A stretch of DNA of 64,000 nucleotides from an uncultured Rhizobiaceae group bacterium (GTDB lineage: Bacteria > Pseudomonadota > Alphaproteobacteria > Rhizobiales > Rhizobiaceae). The stretch spans positions 34,964-98,963 of the forward strand of contig CALLUS010000017.1 in assembly GCA_938010435.1 (NCBI GenBank), given 5' to 3'. Numbering within the stretch: the stretch's first letter is position 1; each line of letters starts with the position of its first letter. Positions 27,412-36,205 of the stretch are shown here, in pieces. Below the pieces are notes generated by a model. That model did no database searches, was not told the DNA's origin, and worked only from the letters and a program-made list of their open reading frames with translations. The translations under genes and the position numbers were made by a program.

Positions 27412-29018
27412 TGCATGCCTCCAAAGTGTACGCCTGAAATTTCAGTCATTTCTTTCTTCCAGGTCGTGAGGTCATCGTGGTTGAATTTGGACAGATGGTC
27501 ATGGCCGCACGCCCGCGCCATCACCTGCATGAGTTCCACACTTGCTTCAAAGAAATTGGTGAGTTGCCGTGCAGATTTTTCGACAACCAAACGGCTCACC
27601 AAATGAGGTTTTTGCGACGCTATGCCAACCGGGCAGTTATTCGTATGACACGCCCGCATGGCAATACAACCGATGGCCTGCATAGCGGAATTGGAGAGAG
27701 CAATTGCATCAGCCCCCAAAGCGAGAGCTTTGATAAAATCAGCGGGTTTGCGCAACCCGCCCGTGATCACCAAGGTTACGTCAGACCGGCCAGATTTATC
27801 TAAGTGACGGCGTGCACGTGCAAGTGCTGGAATGGTAGGTACAGAAATATTGTCTCTAAATATGATGGGTGCAGCCCCTGTGCCACCACCGCGCCCGTCA
27901 AGGATTATATAGTCAACACCCACTTCTAAGGCTGCATCAATATCTTTTTCTACATGTTGTGCCGAGAGCTTATAACCGATGGGAATTCCACCCGTTCGGT
28001 CGCGAACTTCGTCAGCAAATTCTTTAACTTGCGAAGGATCAGTCCACTCGGGAAAACGCGAAGGAGAGATCGCATCTTGTCCCGGTTTCAGGTTCCGCAC
28101 TTCGGCAATTTTATCTTTTACTTTTTTACCAGGCAAATGCCCTCCAGTACCGGTTTTAGCACCTTGCCCTCCCTTAAAGTGGAATGCCTGAACTTTGTTC
28201 AACTTGTCCCAATCAAAGCCGAAACGAGCTGAAGCAAGTTCATAGAAATACCGGCTGTTGGCTTCCTGTTCTTGCGGCAACATTCCACCTTCGCCAGAAC
28301 AGATACCGGTACCTGCTAATTCAGCGCCACGTGCCAAAGCAATTTTGGCTGGTTCGGAAAGCGCACCGAAAGACATGTCGGAAACAAATAGTGGAATATC
28401 GAGTTTCAATGGTTTTTGAGCATTTGGTCCGATAACAACCTCGGTCCCAACTGCATCTTCATCAAGCAAAGGCGCCTTATGCAATTGCGCGGTTAAAAGC
28501 TGAATATCGTCCCATTTCGGAAGTTGATATCCAGGAACACCCATGGCATCCACTTTGCCATGATGACCCGTTTTGGAAAGACCGTCGCGGGCATATTGTT
28601 GAATAAGTCCATTGAGCGGTTCTTCTTCCGTACCATGAGAGGTGTCAGCGTAAAGACCAAGATAGTTGTCACGTTTATAGGGTTGAGGGTTTGCCTTCCC
28701 CCAAGCGTTGATCTCATCAGCATCCACGCAAATGTCATTTCCTTCTACCCACGACTTGAACATTGGAAGAGCTTCATTGTTGGCGTATTCTGAAACGCCA
28801 CTGTCCAAACGGTAATCCCAATAGTGAACACCGCACATCAGATTGTCACCACTCACAAACCCGTCTGACATCAATGCCCCACGATGAAGGCATCTTCCGT
28901 AGAATACTGAGATTTCTTCATCAAACCGCACCACCACTAAATCAACTTCTCCAACGAGCGCATAAGCAGGTTTTCTGTCGGGCAATTCGCTGAATTTCGC
29001 GACGGTCGTTTTTTCCAT
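27408..29018 (-). CDS. Rieske domain fused to FMN-binding glutamate-synthase-like domain
   Basis: A 536-residue cytoplasmic fusion. Residues about 1-105 form a Rieske domain (CLHRGALMSDG; CGVHYWDYRL). Residues about 150-520 form the FMN barrel of glutamate synthase (LFVSDMSFGALSEPAKIALARGAE, HFKGGQGAKTGTGGHLPGKKV, YIILDGRGGGTGAAP) ending with the cysteine cluster CIAMRACHTNNCPVG for a [3Fe-4S]-type centre. No glutaminase domain and no GltD partner are present, so it is not a conventional glutamate synthase. First gene of the operon; probably an oxidoreductase coupled to the membrane Rieske protein. Confidence 0.88.
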   Translation of the reverse strand: MEKTTVAKFSELPDRKPAYALVGEVDLVVVRFDEEISVFYGRCLHRGALMSDGFVSGDNLMCGVHYWDYRLDSGVSEYANNEALPMFKSWVEGNDICVDADEINAWGKANPQPYKRDNYLGLYADTSHGTEEEPLNGLIQQYARDGLSKTGHHGKVDAMGVPGYQLPKWDDIQLLTAQLHKAPLLDEDAVGTEVVIGPNAQKPLKLDIPLFVSDMSFGALSEPAKIALARGAELAGTGICSGEGGMLPQEQEANSRYFYELASARFGFDWDKLNKVQAFHFKGGQGAKTGTGGHLPGKKVKDKIAEVRNLKPGQDAISPSRFPEWTDPSQVKEFADEVRDRTGGIPIGYKLSAQHVEKDIDAALEVGVDYIILDGRGGGTGAAPIIFRDNISVPTIPALARARRHLDKSGRSDVTLVITGGLRKPADFIKALALGADAIALSNSAMQAIGCIAMRACHTNNCPVGIASQKPHLVSRLVVEKSARQLTNFFEASVELMQVMARACGHDHLSKFNHDDLTTWKKEMTEISGVHFGGMQ

Positions 29019-29032
29019 GTCAAACCATTCCT

Positions 29033-29045
29033 ATTGATAATCAAT
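29033..29045. promoter_or_regulatory. ATTGATAATCAAT palindrome before the Rieske/FMN operon
   Basis: A 13-bp perfect inverted repeat with one central base, 15 bp upstream of the first gene's start. It resembles the core of a Fur-type box (TGATAATCA) more than an FNR site, which needs four central bases. Control by iron is plausible for an iron-sulfur operon but unproven. Confidence 0.4.
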
Positions 29046-29201
29046 TTCGAAGATGCGTTAGTTGTGTTTCGTAGCAAGCAAATCGTTCTCAACAGCGAGA
29101 CAACACCACAGATTTGCCATTTGTCAAATCGTGCATATTGAAGGGTAACCATCCATGACACAGGCCCTGAATCATCTGCCATTGGAATCCTATACACCGC
29201 A

Positions 29202-30398
29202 ATGATGGATCATGGAGTGAGCATTAAACTGATCCTTCTCGGCTTGATTGCCTGCGTCATTATTTATTCACTACTGACAAAAGCGATAAGCCGTACAATT
29301 TTAACATTGCCGATGATTTTTACGGGGCTGGGCCTTTTGGCTTCCGAACCAACAAAAATGTTGGCCGCACCTGAAGTGCTTGATGTAACCAAGCGGTTTC
29401 TTGCCGAAATCACATTGATCATTGTCTTGTTTGCGGATGCAAGCCACGTGCGACTTTCCCAGTTAAAGCAAAGCTACAAGCTCCCGCTTAGAATGTTGGT
29501 CATCGGCATGCCCTTATCCATTTTGTTTGGCACGTTGATAGTTACTTTGCTGAATCCCGGAGGGGGCTTGGCCATGGCTTTATTGACAGCAGCCCTTTTG
29601 ACACCAACCGATGCTGCGCTGGGGCAAACAGTTGTTTCCAGTTCACAAGTACCTTTAAAGCTTCGCCAAACAATCAATGTTGAAAGTGGATTAAACGATG
29701 GGCTGGCACTTCCGTTCGTTTTGCTTGGAGGTATTTTAGCCTCTGGGTCGGCGGGTACAGACGGGTTACTCACCTTAGCCATCGTACAAATTGTGTTGGG
29801 CCCTGTTGCAGGCATTTTTGTGGGCTGGGGAGTCGCCAAATTAATGAGTTTTGCCGATGATCACGATTGGTCGATGGAAAGTGCAAGAGGTGTTGTCTTT
29901 TTAACCACTGCTTTTGCTGCTTTTCTGGCGGCAGAACTCATTGGTGGAAATGGTTTTATAGCTGCGTTTGTTGCCGGTGCAGTATTCGGAAACAGTTATC
30001 GAAATGACTTACACTTCATCTCTGAATTTATGGAAGGAAACGGGCAACTTCTAACAATGACAGCCTTTTTCATCTTCGGCGCATTGCTTCTACCCGATGG
30101 CTTGGGGCATTTGTCTTTATTTTCAATCGCGATTGGAATTCTGTTTCTCACCATCGTTCGTATCACGCCCATCGTCATATCGCTTTGGGGAACTGGGTTA
30201 AACTTAAAGGAGAAGTTCTTTCTGGGATGGTTTGGACCACGCGGTTTAGCTTCGATTTTGTTCACCCTGATCATCATAGATGAGTACGAAATTACCGGCG
30301 AGACCGAATTGCTAGCATGTGTATCTGTAACCGTGCTGTTTTCAATAGTGCTACATGGCCTCACTGCTGCCCCACTGGCTCAACGCATAGGTCGCTGA
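29202..30398 (+). CDS. Cation:proton antiporter (CPA1/NhaP-like)
   Basis: A 398-residue protein with 11-12 membrane helices. The ion-binding region is visible in LLTAALLTPTDAALGQTVVSS and VESGLNDGLALPFVLLGG (the ND pair), typical of CPA1 Na+/H+ exchangers. Starts at ATG 29202 or 29205; transcribed away from the Rieske operon. Likely maintains pH or sodium balance, which suits a marine organism. Confidence 0.85.
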   Translation: MMDHGVSIKLILLGLIACVIIYSLLTKAISRTILTLPMIFTGLGLLASEPTKMLAAPEVLDVTKRFLAEITLIIVLFADASHVRLSQLKQSYKLPLRMLVIGMPLSILFGTLIVTLLNPGGGLAMALLTAALLTPTDAALGQTVVSSSQVPLKLRQTINVESGLNDGLALPFVLLGGILASGSAGTDGLLTLAIVQIVLGPVAGIFVGWGVAKLMSFADDHDWSMESARGVVFLTTAFAAFLAAELIGGNGFIAAFVAGAVFGNSYRNDLHFISEFMEGNGQLLTMTAFFIFGALLLPDGLGHLSLFSIAIGILFLTIVRITPIVISLWGTGLNLKEKFFLGWFGPRGLASILFTLIIIDEYEITGETELLACVSVTVLFSIVLHGLTAAPLAQRIGR

Positions 30399-30535
30399 AT
30401 AGGAGACCGCCTGTAAAAGAAGCTGGAACTGTATGATGCAGATGTCAAAGATATCTCGGAATTTTTAATGGCTGATGTTTAGAATTCGAATGTGGAGAAG
30501 GTTTCAGAGAGTAATTTAGGTTGTTGAAAACGAAA

Positions 30536-30563
30536 TGGTGTTTCAGGTTGAACTGAAACACCA
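30536..30563 (-). terminator. Rho-independent-type hairpin after the usp gene
   Basis: TGGTGTTTCAG pairs perfectly with CTGAAACACCA around the 6-nt loop GTTGAA. On the minus strand it is followed by ATTTCGTTTTC, a modest T-rich tract. It lies 6 bp past the universal stress gene stop and separates it from the convergent antiporter gene. Confidence 0.7.
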
Positions 30564-30568
30564 CAATC

Positions 30569-30979
30569 TCAGCGAAGAACATAGACAGAGCATCTGGCAT
30601 GTCGCACCACGCGGGATGCAGTTGAACCCAGCAGATAGTCTTTCAACTCTGGCCGGTGTGATGCAATGACAATGCAGTCAACATTGTTTGCGTTTGCGTA
30701 TTCTAATATCGCGACACCAGCCCGACCTGAAACAAGAACGACCGCACATTCAGGTGCATCACCGACAAATTTCGTCAATGTATTATGTATGTCCTCATTG
30801 CGTGTCTTGATTGCGTCTTTGGGCAGGTAGTGTTTGGCTGCCCCAGGAAGAGGTTCTTGCGCATTTAATACAGTTATCTTGCCACCCTCAGCGACCATAT
30901 CAAGGGCTTGATCGAGAGAATGTTGAGCGGCATCTAACTGATTCACGGAGATTGGCAACAGAATGTGATTACGCTTCAT
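30569..30979 (-). CDS. Universal stress protein (UspA family)
   Basis: A 136-residue single Usp domain. The C-terminal ATP-binding pattern is visible: VSGRAGVAILEYANANNVDCIVIASHRPELKDYLLGSTASRVVRHARCSVYVLR, with the final G-ST-S segment. The ATG overlaps the proC stop (ATGA at 30976-30979), so the two are translated together. Binds nucleotide in the cytoplasm; specific role unknown. Confidence 0.9.
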   Translation of the reverse strand: MKRNHILLPISVNQLDAAQHSLDQALDMVAEGGKITVLNAQEPLPGAAKHYLPKDAIKTRNEDIHNTLTKFVGDAPECAVVLVSGRAGVAILEYANANNVDCIVIASHRPELKDYLLGSTASRVVRHARCSVYVLR

Positions 30980-31833
30980 CGGGAAGGCTCCAAATTAGGT
31001 GAATTATTGTTTTCGAGTGCGCGACTGCGTGCAGCTGCTGCAGAAACCGTTTGCCAAACCAATTCATTAAGGCCGGTTTCTGTTGCTAGAAGTCTTTCCA
31101 AACCTGCCGCTGTGGTGCCGCCGGGCGATGTCACCGCTTCACGCAGATCCGACGCATGGTGTTTAGAGACTGACATCAAACACCCTGCGCCCTTGATCGT
31201 TTCTACAGCCAAAGTTCGAGCAATATCTTGCGGTAACCCAAGATTGACCCCGCTGTGTTCCATCGCTTCAGCCATTGCAAAGACATAGGCCGGACCAGAT
31301 CCAGACATGGCTGTGACAGCGTGCATCATGTCTTCATCTTCAACAATGATGACCTGACCCACCGCCTGCATCAATTCCCGTGTCCGTTCCAAAGCGTGGT
31401 CGGTATTTAAGTTGTTTGCGACAATTCCGGTGACGCCATGGCCAACTTCAGCTGGCGTATTCGGCATGGCACGTACGACTGAAACCGGACGTTCCAACAT
31501 GTGTTCCAATTGCGAAATTGTTACTCCGGCCGCAATAGAGATGAAAATAGTCTCTGGTGTTGCTTGCGTCGCGATAGACGCAATAGCAGCAGCGACATAT
31601 TGTGGTTTTGTTGCCAACACGACGATGTCAGGCTTGCCAAACTGTGTTGGATTGATCTGCACACCTTTCTCACATAACGAAATCAACCAGTCAGATGGAT
31701 TGGGGTCCAAAACCTTGACGTTTTGTGGAGACAATCCGTTCCGTAACCATCCCTTAAGAAGGGCGGAGCCCATGCGCCCGCAGCCAATCAAGGTCAGTCG
31801 GGTATTGGTCAGTTCGGAACTTTTTTTGCTCAT
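30976..31833 (-). CDS. proC: Pyrroline-5-carboxylate reductase
   Basis: NAD(P)H-dependent last step of proline synthesis, 285 residues. Rossmann motif LIGCGRMGSALLKGWL, then VRAMPNTPAEVGHGVTG and the C-terminal AMSGSGPAYVFAMAEAM with VTSPGGTTAAGL. The ATG at 31833 is preferred because it has GAGAG upstream and gives the family N-terminus; reading to 31863 runs into the terminator of the TRAP operon. Only 12 nt separate that terminator's T-tract from this start, so proC depends on read-through or a promoter overlapping the hairpin. Confidence 0.92.
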   Translation of the reverse strand: MSKKSSELTNTRLTLIGCGRMGSALLKGWLRNGLSPQNVKVLDPNPSDWLISLCEKGVQINPTQFGKPDIVVLATKPQYVAAAIASIATQATPETIFISIAAGVTISQLEHMLERPVSVVRAMPNTPAEVGHGVTGIVANNLNTDHALERTRELMQAVGQVIIVEDEDMMHAVTAMSGSGPAYVFAMAEAMEHSGVNLGLPQDIARTLAVETIKGAGCLMSVSKHHASDLREAVTSPGGTTAAGLERLLATETGLNELVWQTVSAAAARSRALENNNSPNLEPSR

Positions 31834-31845
31834 ACTGCTCTCAAT

Positions 31846-31884
31846 AAAAAAATGCCGGACCACCTCAATAACGGCGGCCCGGCA
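31846..31884 (-). terminator. Rho-independent terminator of the TRAP operon
   Basis: On the minus strand a 12-bp stem (TGCCGGGCCGCC with GGTGGTCCGGCA, two G-T wobbles) with an 8-nt loop is followed directly by seven T. It lies 15 bp past dctM and immediately before proC. Confidence 0.9.
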
Positions 31885-31899
31885 GTTGCGGGAGGTTGT

Positions 31900-33225
31900 T
31901 TATAATCCTCGTGAACGCATGTTTTCTGGCAACCAGGTCGCAAGTTCAGGGAAGACGATCAGAACGCCAACCATCACAACCATGATCAGGAACATCGGCA
32001 CAGCCGTACGCGCAATATAGCCCATCTCATGCTTGGTCATGCCTTGCAGAACAAACAGATTAAAGCCAACAGGCGGTGTAATCTGCGCCATCTCAACAAC
32101 CACAACGATGAAGATACCGAACCAGACCAAATCGAACCCAAGCTCTCCAAAAGCAGGTGTTGTGATCATCGGCAAAATGACAGCCATTGTGAGGACAACG
32201 GATGAAATACCATCAAGGAACATACCGATCAGAACGTAAAACACCATCAGTGCAAAGATGAGAACAGTTGGTGATAGATTCAGCGACCCAATCCATTCCG
32301 CAATTGTCCGTGGCAGGCCTGTGAAGCCCATCGAGAGGCTAAGGAATGCAGCGCCCATCAGGATCAATGCAATCATAGCAGATGTTCGTGTGGCGCCCAT
32401 GAGACTTTCAAAGAATGTCTCAAAGGTCAAAGACCGTTGGAAACCAGCCAGCACTAACGCTCCCACAACTCCAAAAGCAGCAGCTTCAGTTGCCGTAGCA
32501 ATGCCTGAATACATTGAACCAATTACCGTTAGAACCAGCAGTATAACCGGCGCAAGAAAGCGTGAGTTCCAGACTTTTTCCTTGAAGCTCATTATAGGTT
32601 CAGTTGGTGGACGTTGATCCTTTTTCAGATAATACCAAGCCGCGATGTAAAGAGAGAACATCGACGCCAAAACCAGACCTGGCAAGATACCTGCCATGAA
32701 CAGTTGCGTGATACTTTCATTCACGGTGACGCCATAAACGATCAGCGTCAAAGAAGGCGGGATCATCAGGCCAAGTGTCGCCGACCCTGCCAGTGTTCCA
32801 ATTGTCATGAACTCTGGATACCCGCGTTTACGTAGTTCCGGGATCGACATTTTACCTACCGTTGTAAGTGTCGCGGCCGACGAACCGGATACAGCAGCAA
32901 ATACGGTACAACCAACCACGTTGGTGTGCAGTAACCCGCCGGGAAGACGAGCCATCCATGGTGCAAGTCCTTTAAACATGTCTTCCGACAATCGCGTTCG
33001 ATAAAGGATTTCGCCCATCCAGATAAACAGCGGCAACGCTGTCAGCGTCCAGCTGGAGGCGCTTTCCCAAGCTTTATCGGTTAGGTTTGCACCAATAAAA
33101 CCCTTGTCAAATAACATGATTCCGATGGCACCTACGCCCATCAAAGACAGACCGATCCAGACACCGGAGCCGAGAAGAAAAAACAATACGACCAAGAAGA
33201 TCGCTGTGAGTGTGAACTGATCCAT
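31900..33225 (-). CDS. dctM: TRAP transporter large permease (DctM)
   Basis: A 441-residue DctM-family protein with about 12-13 membrane helices. Family segments include FLLGSGVWIGLSLMGVG near the start, GCTVFAAVSGSSAATLTTVGKMSIPELRKRGY, and LAGSATLGLMIPPSLTLIVYG. It forms the sodium-driven channel of the tripartite transporter. Starts 3 nt after the dctQ stop. Confidence 0.94.
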   Translation of the reverse strand: MDQFTLTAIFLVVLFFLLGSGVWIGLSLMGVGAIGIMLFDKGFIGANLTDKAWESASSWTLTALPLFIWMGEILYRTRLSEDMFKGLAPWMARLPGGLLHTNVVGCTVFAAVSGSSAATLTTVGKMSIPELRKRGYPEFMTIGTLAGSATLGLMIPPSLTLIVYGVTVNESITQLFMAGILPGLVLASMFSLYIAAWYYLKKDQRPPTEPIMSFKEKVWNSRFLAPVILLVLTVIGSMYSGIATATEAAAFGVVGALVLAGFQRSLTFETFFESLMGATRTSAMIALILMGAAFLSLSMGFTGLPRTIAEWIGSLNLSPTVLIFALMVFYVLIGMFLDGISSVVLTMAVILPMITTPAFGELGFDLVWFGIFIVVVVEMAQITPPVGFNLFVLQGMTKHEMGYIARTAVPMFLIMVVMVGVLIVFPELATWLPENMRSRGL

Positions 33226-33228
33226 GAT

Positions 33229-33747
33229 TTACTCCGTTCTCTCTTCAGGTGGCAAATCTTCGATGCCAACGTGATCTGTAAAGACCAAACGCACCAAGTG
33301 ATCCCAAAGTGCTATGGCCAGAATGGCCGACCCAATGGTCATTGAAAGTTCAGGAATCCAAAGCGCCATATTGTCTTGGCCCTGGCTGCGGAAATTAAAA
33401 ATATATGACTGCAGATTTCGTTCGAACGCGGCATAACAAAAGAATGTCAACAGGGCTGCGCTAAATCCGAAGCACCAAATTTCGGCGATCTTGCGTGATT
33501 TCCCAAGTCCCGAAAGCAGAAGAGTGACACGAATATGGGCACCGTGGTTTAAGGCATAAGCAAGTGCGAAAAAGATCGAACCAGCCATACAGTAGCCCGC
33601 ATAGTTAGCAGCTCCGGGAAAGGACAATCCCATCCACCGGGCGATCATCTGGGCGCAGATTAAGATCAGAATAGCGATCATGGATAATCCCCCCATGACG
33701 CCTCCGACAAAATAAACTCTGTCCAGCAGCGTTCTCAAGTTACTCAT
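33229..33747 (-). CDS. dctQ: TRAP transporter small permease (DctQ)
   Basis: A 172-residue four-TM protein of the DctQ family (MIARWMGLSFPGAANYAGYCMAGSIFFALAYALNHGAHIRVTLL). The ATG at 33747 is chosen over GTG 33750 because GGGAGGGAG lies 7 nt upstream. It pairs with DctM. Confidence 0.93.
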   Translation of the reverse strand: MSNLRTLLDRVYFVGGVMGGLSMIAILILICAQMIARWMGLSFPGAANYAGYCMAGSIFFALAYALNHGAHIRVTLLLSGLGKSRKIAEIWCFGFSAALLTFFCYAAFERNLQSYIFNFRSQGQDNMALWIPELSMTIGSAILAIALWDHLVRLVFTDHVGIEDLPPEERTE

Positions 33748-33811
33748 CACTCATCTCCCTCCCAGAAAATGGTCCTTGAGACCAGGAAAGCCGGCCCCAA
33801 GGATTGTGTTT

Positions 33812-34792
33812 TTATTGCGCGGAAGCTTTATAGGCATTGACAACTGCAGCGCCTTTTTCACCGGCGGCAGCAAGCCATTCTTCGGTCATGGTTGCACCAA
33901 AAACAGTCAATTCATTTTTTAATTTTTCGCTTGGTGCGGCAACAGTCATGCCATTTGCTTTAAACTGTTCTAAATACCAGCTGGCCAATTCTGCAGATTT
34001 TGCCGTTGCTCCTTTTGAAGCTTCTTTACCTGACGATTGTAGGCAATCCCGCTCTTTTTCCGTCAACGCATCGTAGGCGCTTTTGTTGGCGAAAACCGCG
34101 TTCCGGGGCAGCCATGCTTGGGTGTCGTAAAAATGTGTAAGCAATTCCCAAACTTTGGTATCGTACCCGGTGGAACCGGAAGAAATAAATGACGATGCCA
34201 CGCCAGTCGACAAAGCTTGCGCCAAATCTGCAGCTTCAATCTGAACCGGCAACATTCCAGCCAATTCAGCCAGTCGAGAAGTCGCTGCATTATAAGCGCG
34301 GAATTTGATACCAGACATATCTGCGACAGACGTAATTTCTCTATTGAAATACAAACCCTGTGCAGGCCACGGAGCAGAATAGATCAAGACTAGGCCATCC
34401 GCTTCGAGTGCGGTGCTGATTGCGTCTTTAGATGCTTCCCACAGTCGATCGCTGTCCGCGTATGATGTTGCCAGGAATGGAATGGAATCGACACCGTAAA
34501 TCGGATTCTCATTTTGATGCGCAGATAAGAAACGTTCGCCAATCGGAGCTTGCCCAATTTGCACAGCCCGTTTGATTTCATTGCCTTTGAATAAAGAGCC
34601 GCCCGAATGGATAGTGATATCAAGCGATCCATCTGTGCAGGTGCGTACAGCTTTAGCAAACTGATGCCCGTATTCAGTGTGAAAGTTACTTTCGGGATAA
34701 GCCATTGGCATGTCCCATTTGGTTTGTGCAAGGGCCGTAGACCCTATGGAAACCAACGTCCCTGCCATGATGGCAATCATTGTATTTTTCAT
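33812..34792 (-). CDS. dctP: TRAP transporter solute-binding protein (DctP)
   Basis: Periplasmic receptor, 326 residues, with a signal peptide (MKNTMIAIMAGTLVSIGSTALA, cleaved near residue 22). Family features include YPESNFHTEYGHQFAKAV, the ligand-Arg region GIKFRAYNAATSRLAELAG, and QALSTGVASSFISSG. Ligand unknown; neighbours suggest an amino acid or a D- or keto-derivative of one. Confidence 0.92.
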   Translation of the reverse strand: MKNTMIAIMAGTLVSIGSTALAQTKWDMPMAYPESNFHTEYGHQFAKAVRTCTDGSLDITIHSGGSLFKGNEIKRAVQIGQAPIGERFLSAHQNENPIYGVDSIPFLATSYADSDRLWEASKDAISTALEADGLVLIYSAPWPAQGLYFNREITSVADMSGIKFRAYNAATSRLAELAGMLPVQIEAADLAQALSTGVASSFISSGSTGYDTKVWELLTHFYDTQAWLPRNAVFANKSAYDALTEKERDCLQSSGKEASKGATAKSAELASWYLEQFKANGMTVAAPSEKLKNELTVFGATMTEEWLAAAGEKGAAVVNAYKASAQ

Positions 34793-34823
34793 TGTTCTTC
34801 CTCCATTAGAAATGTTCGTATTT

Positions 34824-36071
34824 TTAGATGAACCTGTTCGGTGAATAGGCCGTCAGATCCAAGTTTGTGCCCCCTTGCGGAGACAACAGATCAGCAACAA
34901 GACGGCCGGTTTTAGGTCCGCTTGTCAGTCCGATATGGTGATGCCCAAACGCTGTGATCACGCCTGTTTGGCCAATCTCACCGATCAGCGGCAGGCTATC
35001 AGCAGGTGCGGGTCGATGACCCAGCCAAGTTTCAATTTTGCTGAATTCAAGCGTTGGGAAACTCTGGCGCGCCACTTTCTCTAATAGGGCCAGTGGCTTT
35101 GGTGATGGGCCTGCATCTAGTCCGCCAAATTCAACAATTCCGGCACAACGCAATCCGCCATCCATTGACGTTGCAACAAATTTCCCCGATGCGACCATGA
35201 CTGGATTACGCAATTGGGCAGACGGTTCTTTAAATTCGATATGGTAACCACGCTCGGTCTCCATTGGGATTTTGATCCCCAGCTTGTCCGTCAGTTTTTT
35301 TGACCATACACCCGCCGCAAGAATGACTTTGTCGCATTGCATCGTACCAGAATCTGTTTCAATCGAACTGACTTTGCCATTTGAGAGCGTTACATCTTTA
35401 ACAGCAGCTTGTTTGACGGTCCCGCCTTCTGTTTCAAAAACACCCGCTAACGCTTTAACATAGGCGCCGGGGTCGCCAACAAATCCGTGTTCTTGCATCA
35501 CGGCAAGCAGGCCAATATCGTCAGACAACATCGGTTCCATCCGCTGCACCGCATCTCCTTCAATCAGTTCAGGAACGAAACCCGCTTCTCGTCGCAAACC
35601 CCAAGTGTAACTGTCCATTTCAAACGCAGCTCTAGACGTATAGGCAAAAGAGTAGTCGCTCTTTTGTAACCAAGATGCGGCATTAGTATCTTTTATCAGG
35701 GCTGTATGTTGGGCAACTGCATCATACGTCAAAGGTTCTAGCCCACTTGCAATTCGGCGGGAGTCTTTATCGTTGGCATGTGAAAGATACTTAAACAGCC
35801 AAGGTGCTAATCTTGGAAAATAGGACCACTGAACAAAAAGTGGGAAGTTGGCATCCATCAGGAGTTTTGGCCCCTTTGCGATCAATCCGGGGGCAGTAAC
35901 GGGGACCACTGAACAAGCGGCTAAAACACCTGCATTGCCGTGAGATGTTCCTTCGCCCGGCGCAGATTTGTCAACGAGCGTGACCATATTGCCTTTGCGC
36001 TGGAGCCAGATCGCCGCAGAAACTCCAACGATCCCGGCACCAATGACAATGATATGTTCTTTGCCCGACAT
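34824..36071 (-). CDS. FAD-dependent D-amino-acid dehydrogenase-like oxidoreductase (DadA family)
   Basis: A 415-residue DAO-family flavoprotein. FAD site VIGAGIVGVSAAIWLQRKGNMVTLVDKSAPGEGTSHGNAG at the N-terminus; C-terminal WLGHRPAPADSLPLIGEIGQTGVITAFGHHHIGLTSGPKTGRLVADLL is diagnostic for DadA-like enzymes. It oxidises a D-amino acid or an imino acid to the keto acid. First gene of the operon with the TRAP transporter; a GntR-type operator lies 47 bp upstream. Confidence 0.87.
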   Translation of the reverse strand: MSGKEHIIVIGAGIVGVSAAIWLQRKGNMVTLVDKSAPGEGTSHGNAGVLAACSVVPVTAPGLIAKGPKLLMDANFPLFVQWSYFPRLAPWLFKYLSHANDKDSRRIASGLEPLTYDAVAQHTALIKDTNAASWLQKSDYSFAYTSRAAFEMDSYTWGLRREAGFVPELIEGDAVQRMEPMLSDDIGLLAVMQEHGFVGDPGAYVKALAGVFETEGGTVKQAAVKDVTLSNGKVSSIETDSGTMQCDKVILAAGVWSKKLTDKLGIKIPMETERGYHIEFKEPSAQLRNPVMVASGKFVATSMDGGLRCAGIVEFGGLDAGPSPKPLALLEKVARQSFPTLEFSKIETWLGHRPAPADSLPLIGEIGQTGVITAFGHHHIGLTSGPKTGRLVADLLSPQGGTNLDLTAYSPNRFI

Positions 36072-36117
36072 CTAAGGTTTCTCACTACATGCAAATTGGA
36101 ATTCTAAAACTTACACA

Positions 36118-36133
36118 GACCTGTATACAGGTC
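36118..36133. promoter_or_regulatory. GntR-type operator in the dadA-like/gntR divergent region
   Basis: GACCTGTATACAGGTC is a perfect 16-bp palindrome midway between the divergent dadA-like gene and the GntR gene. Its core CTGTATACAG recurs at 39480-39489 before the TPP enzyme gene. Confidence 0.8.
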
Positions 36134-36205
36134 AATGTTCGGTTTTGTCCACAAGAATATTGACTTTCCAATTGAACTTGGCAAAAAGGAGATTGAACAA
36201 TACGG

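Noticed and set aside
27408..29018. Conventional glutamate synthase
   Set aside because: No glutamine amidotransferase domain, an added Rieske domain and no gltD partner; only the FMN barrel is shared.
33774..33802. CCTTG/CAAGG hairpin between dctP and dctQ
   Set aside because: Only a five-base stem with a long, poorly paired loop; not strong enough to call.
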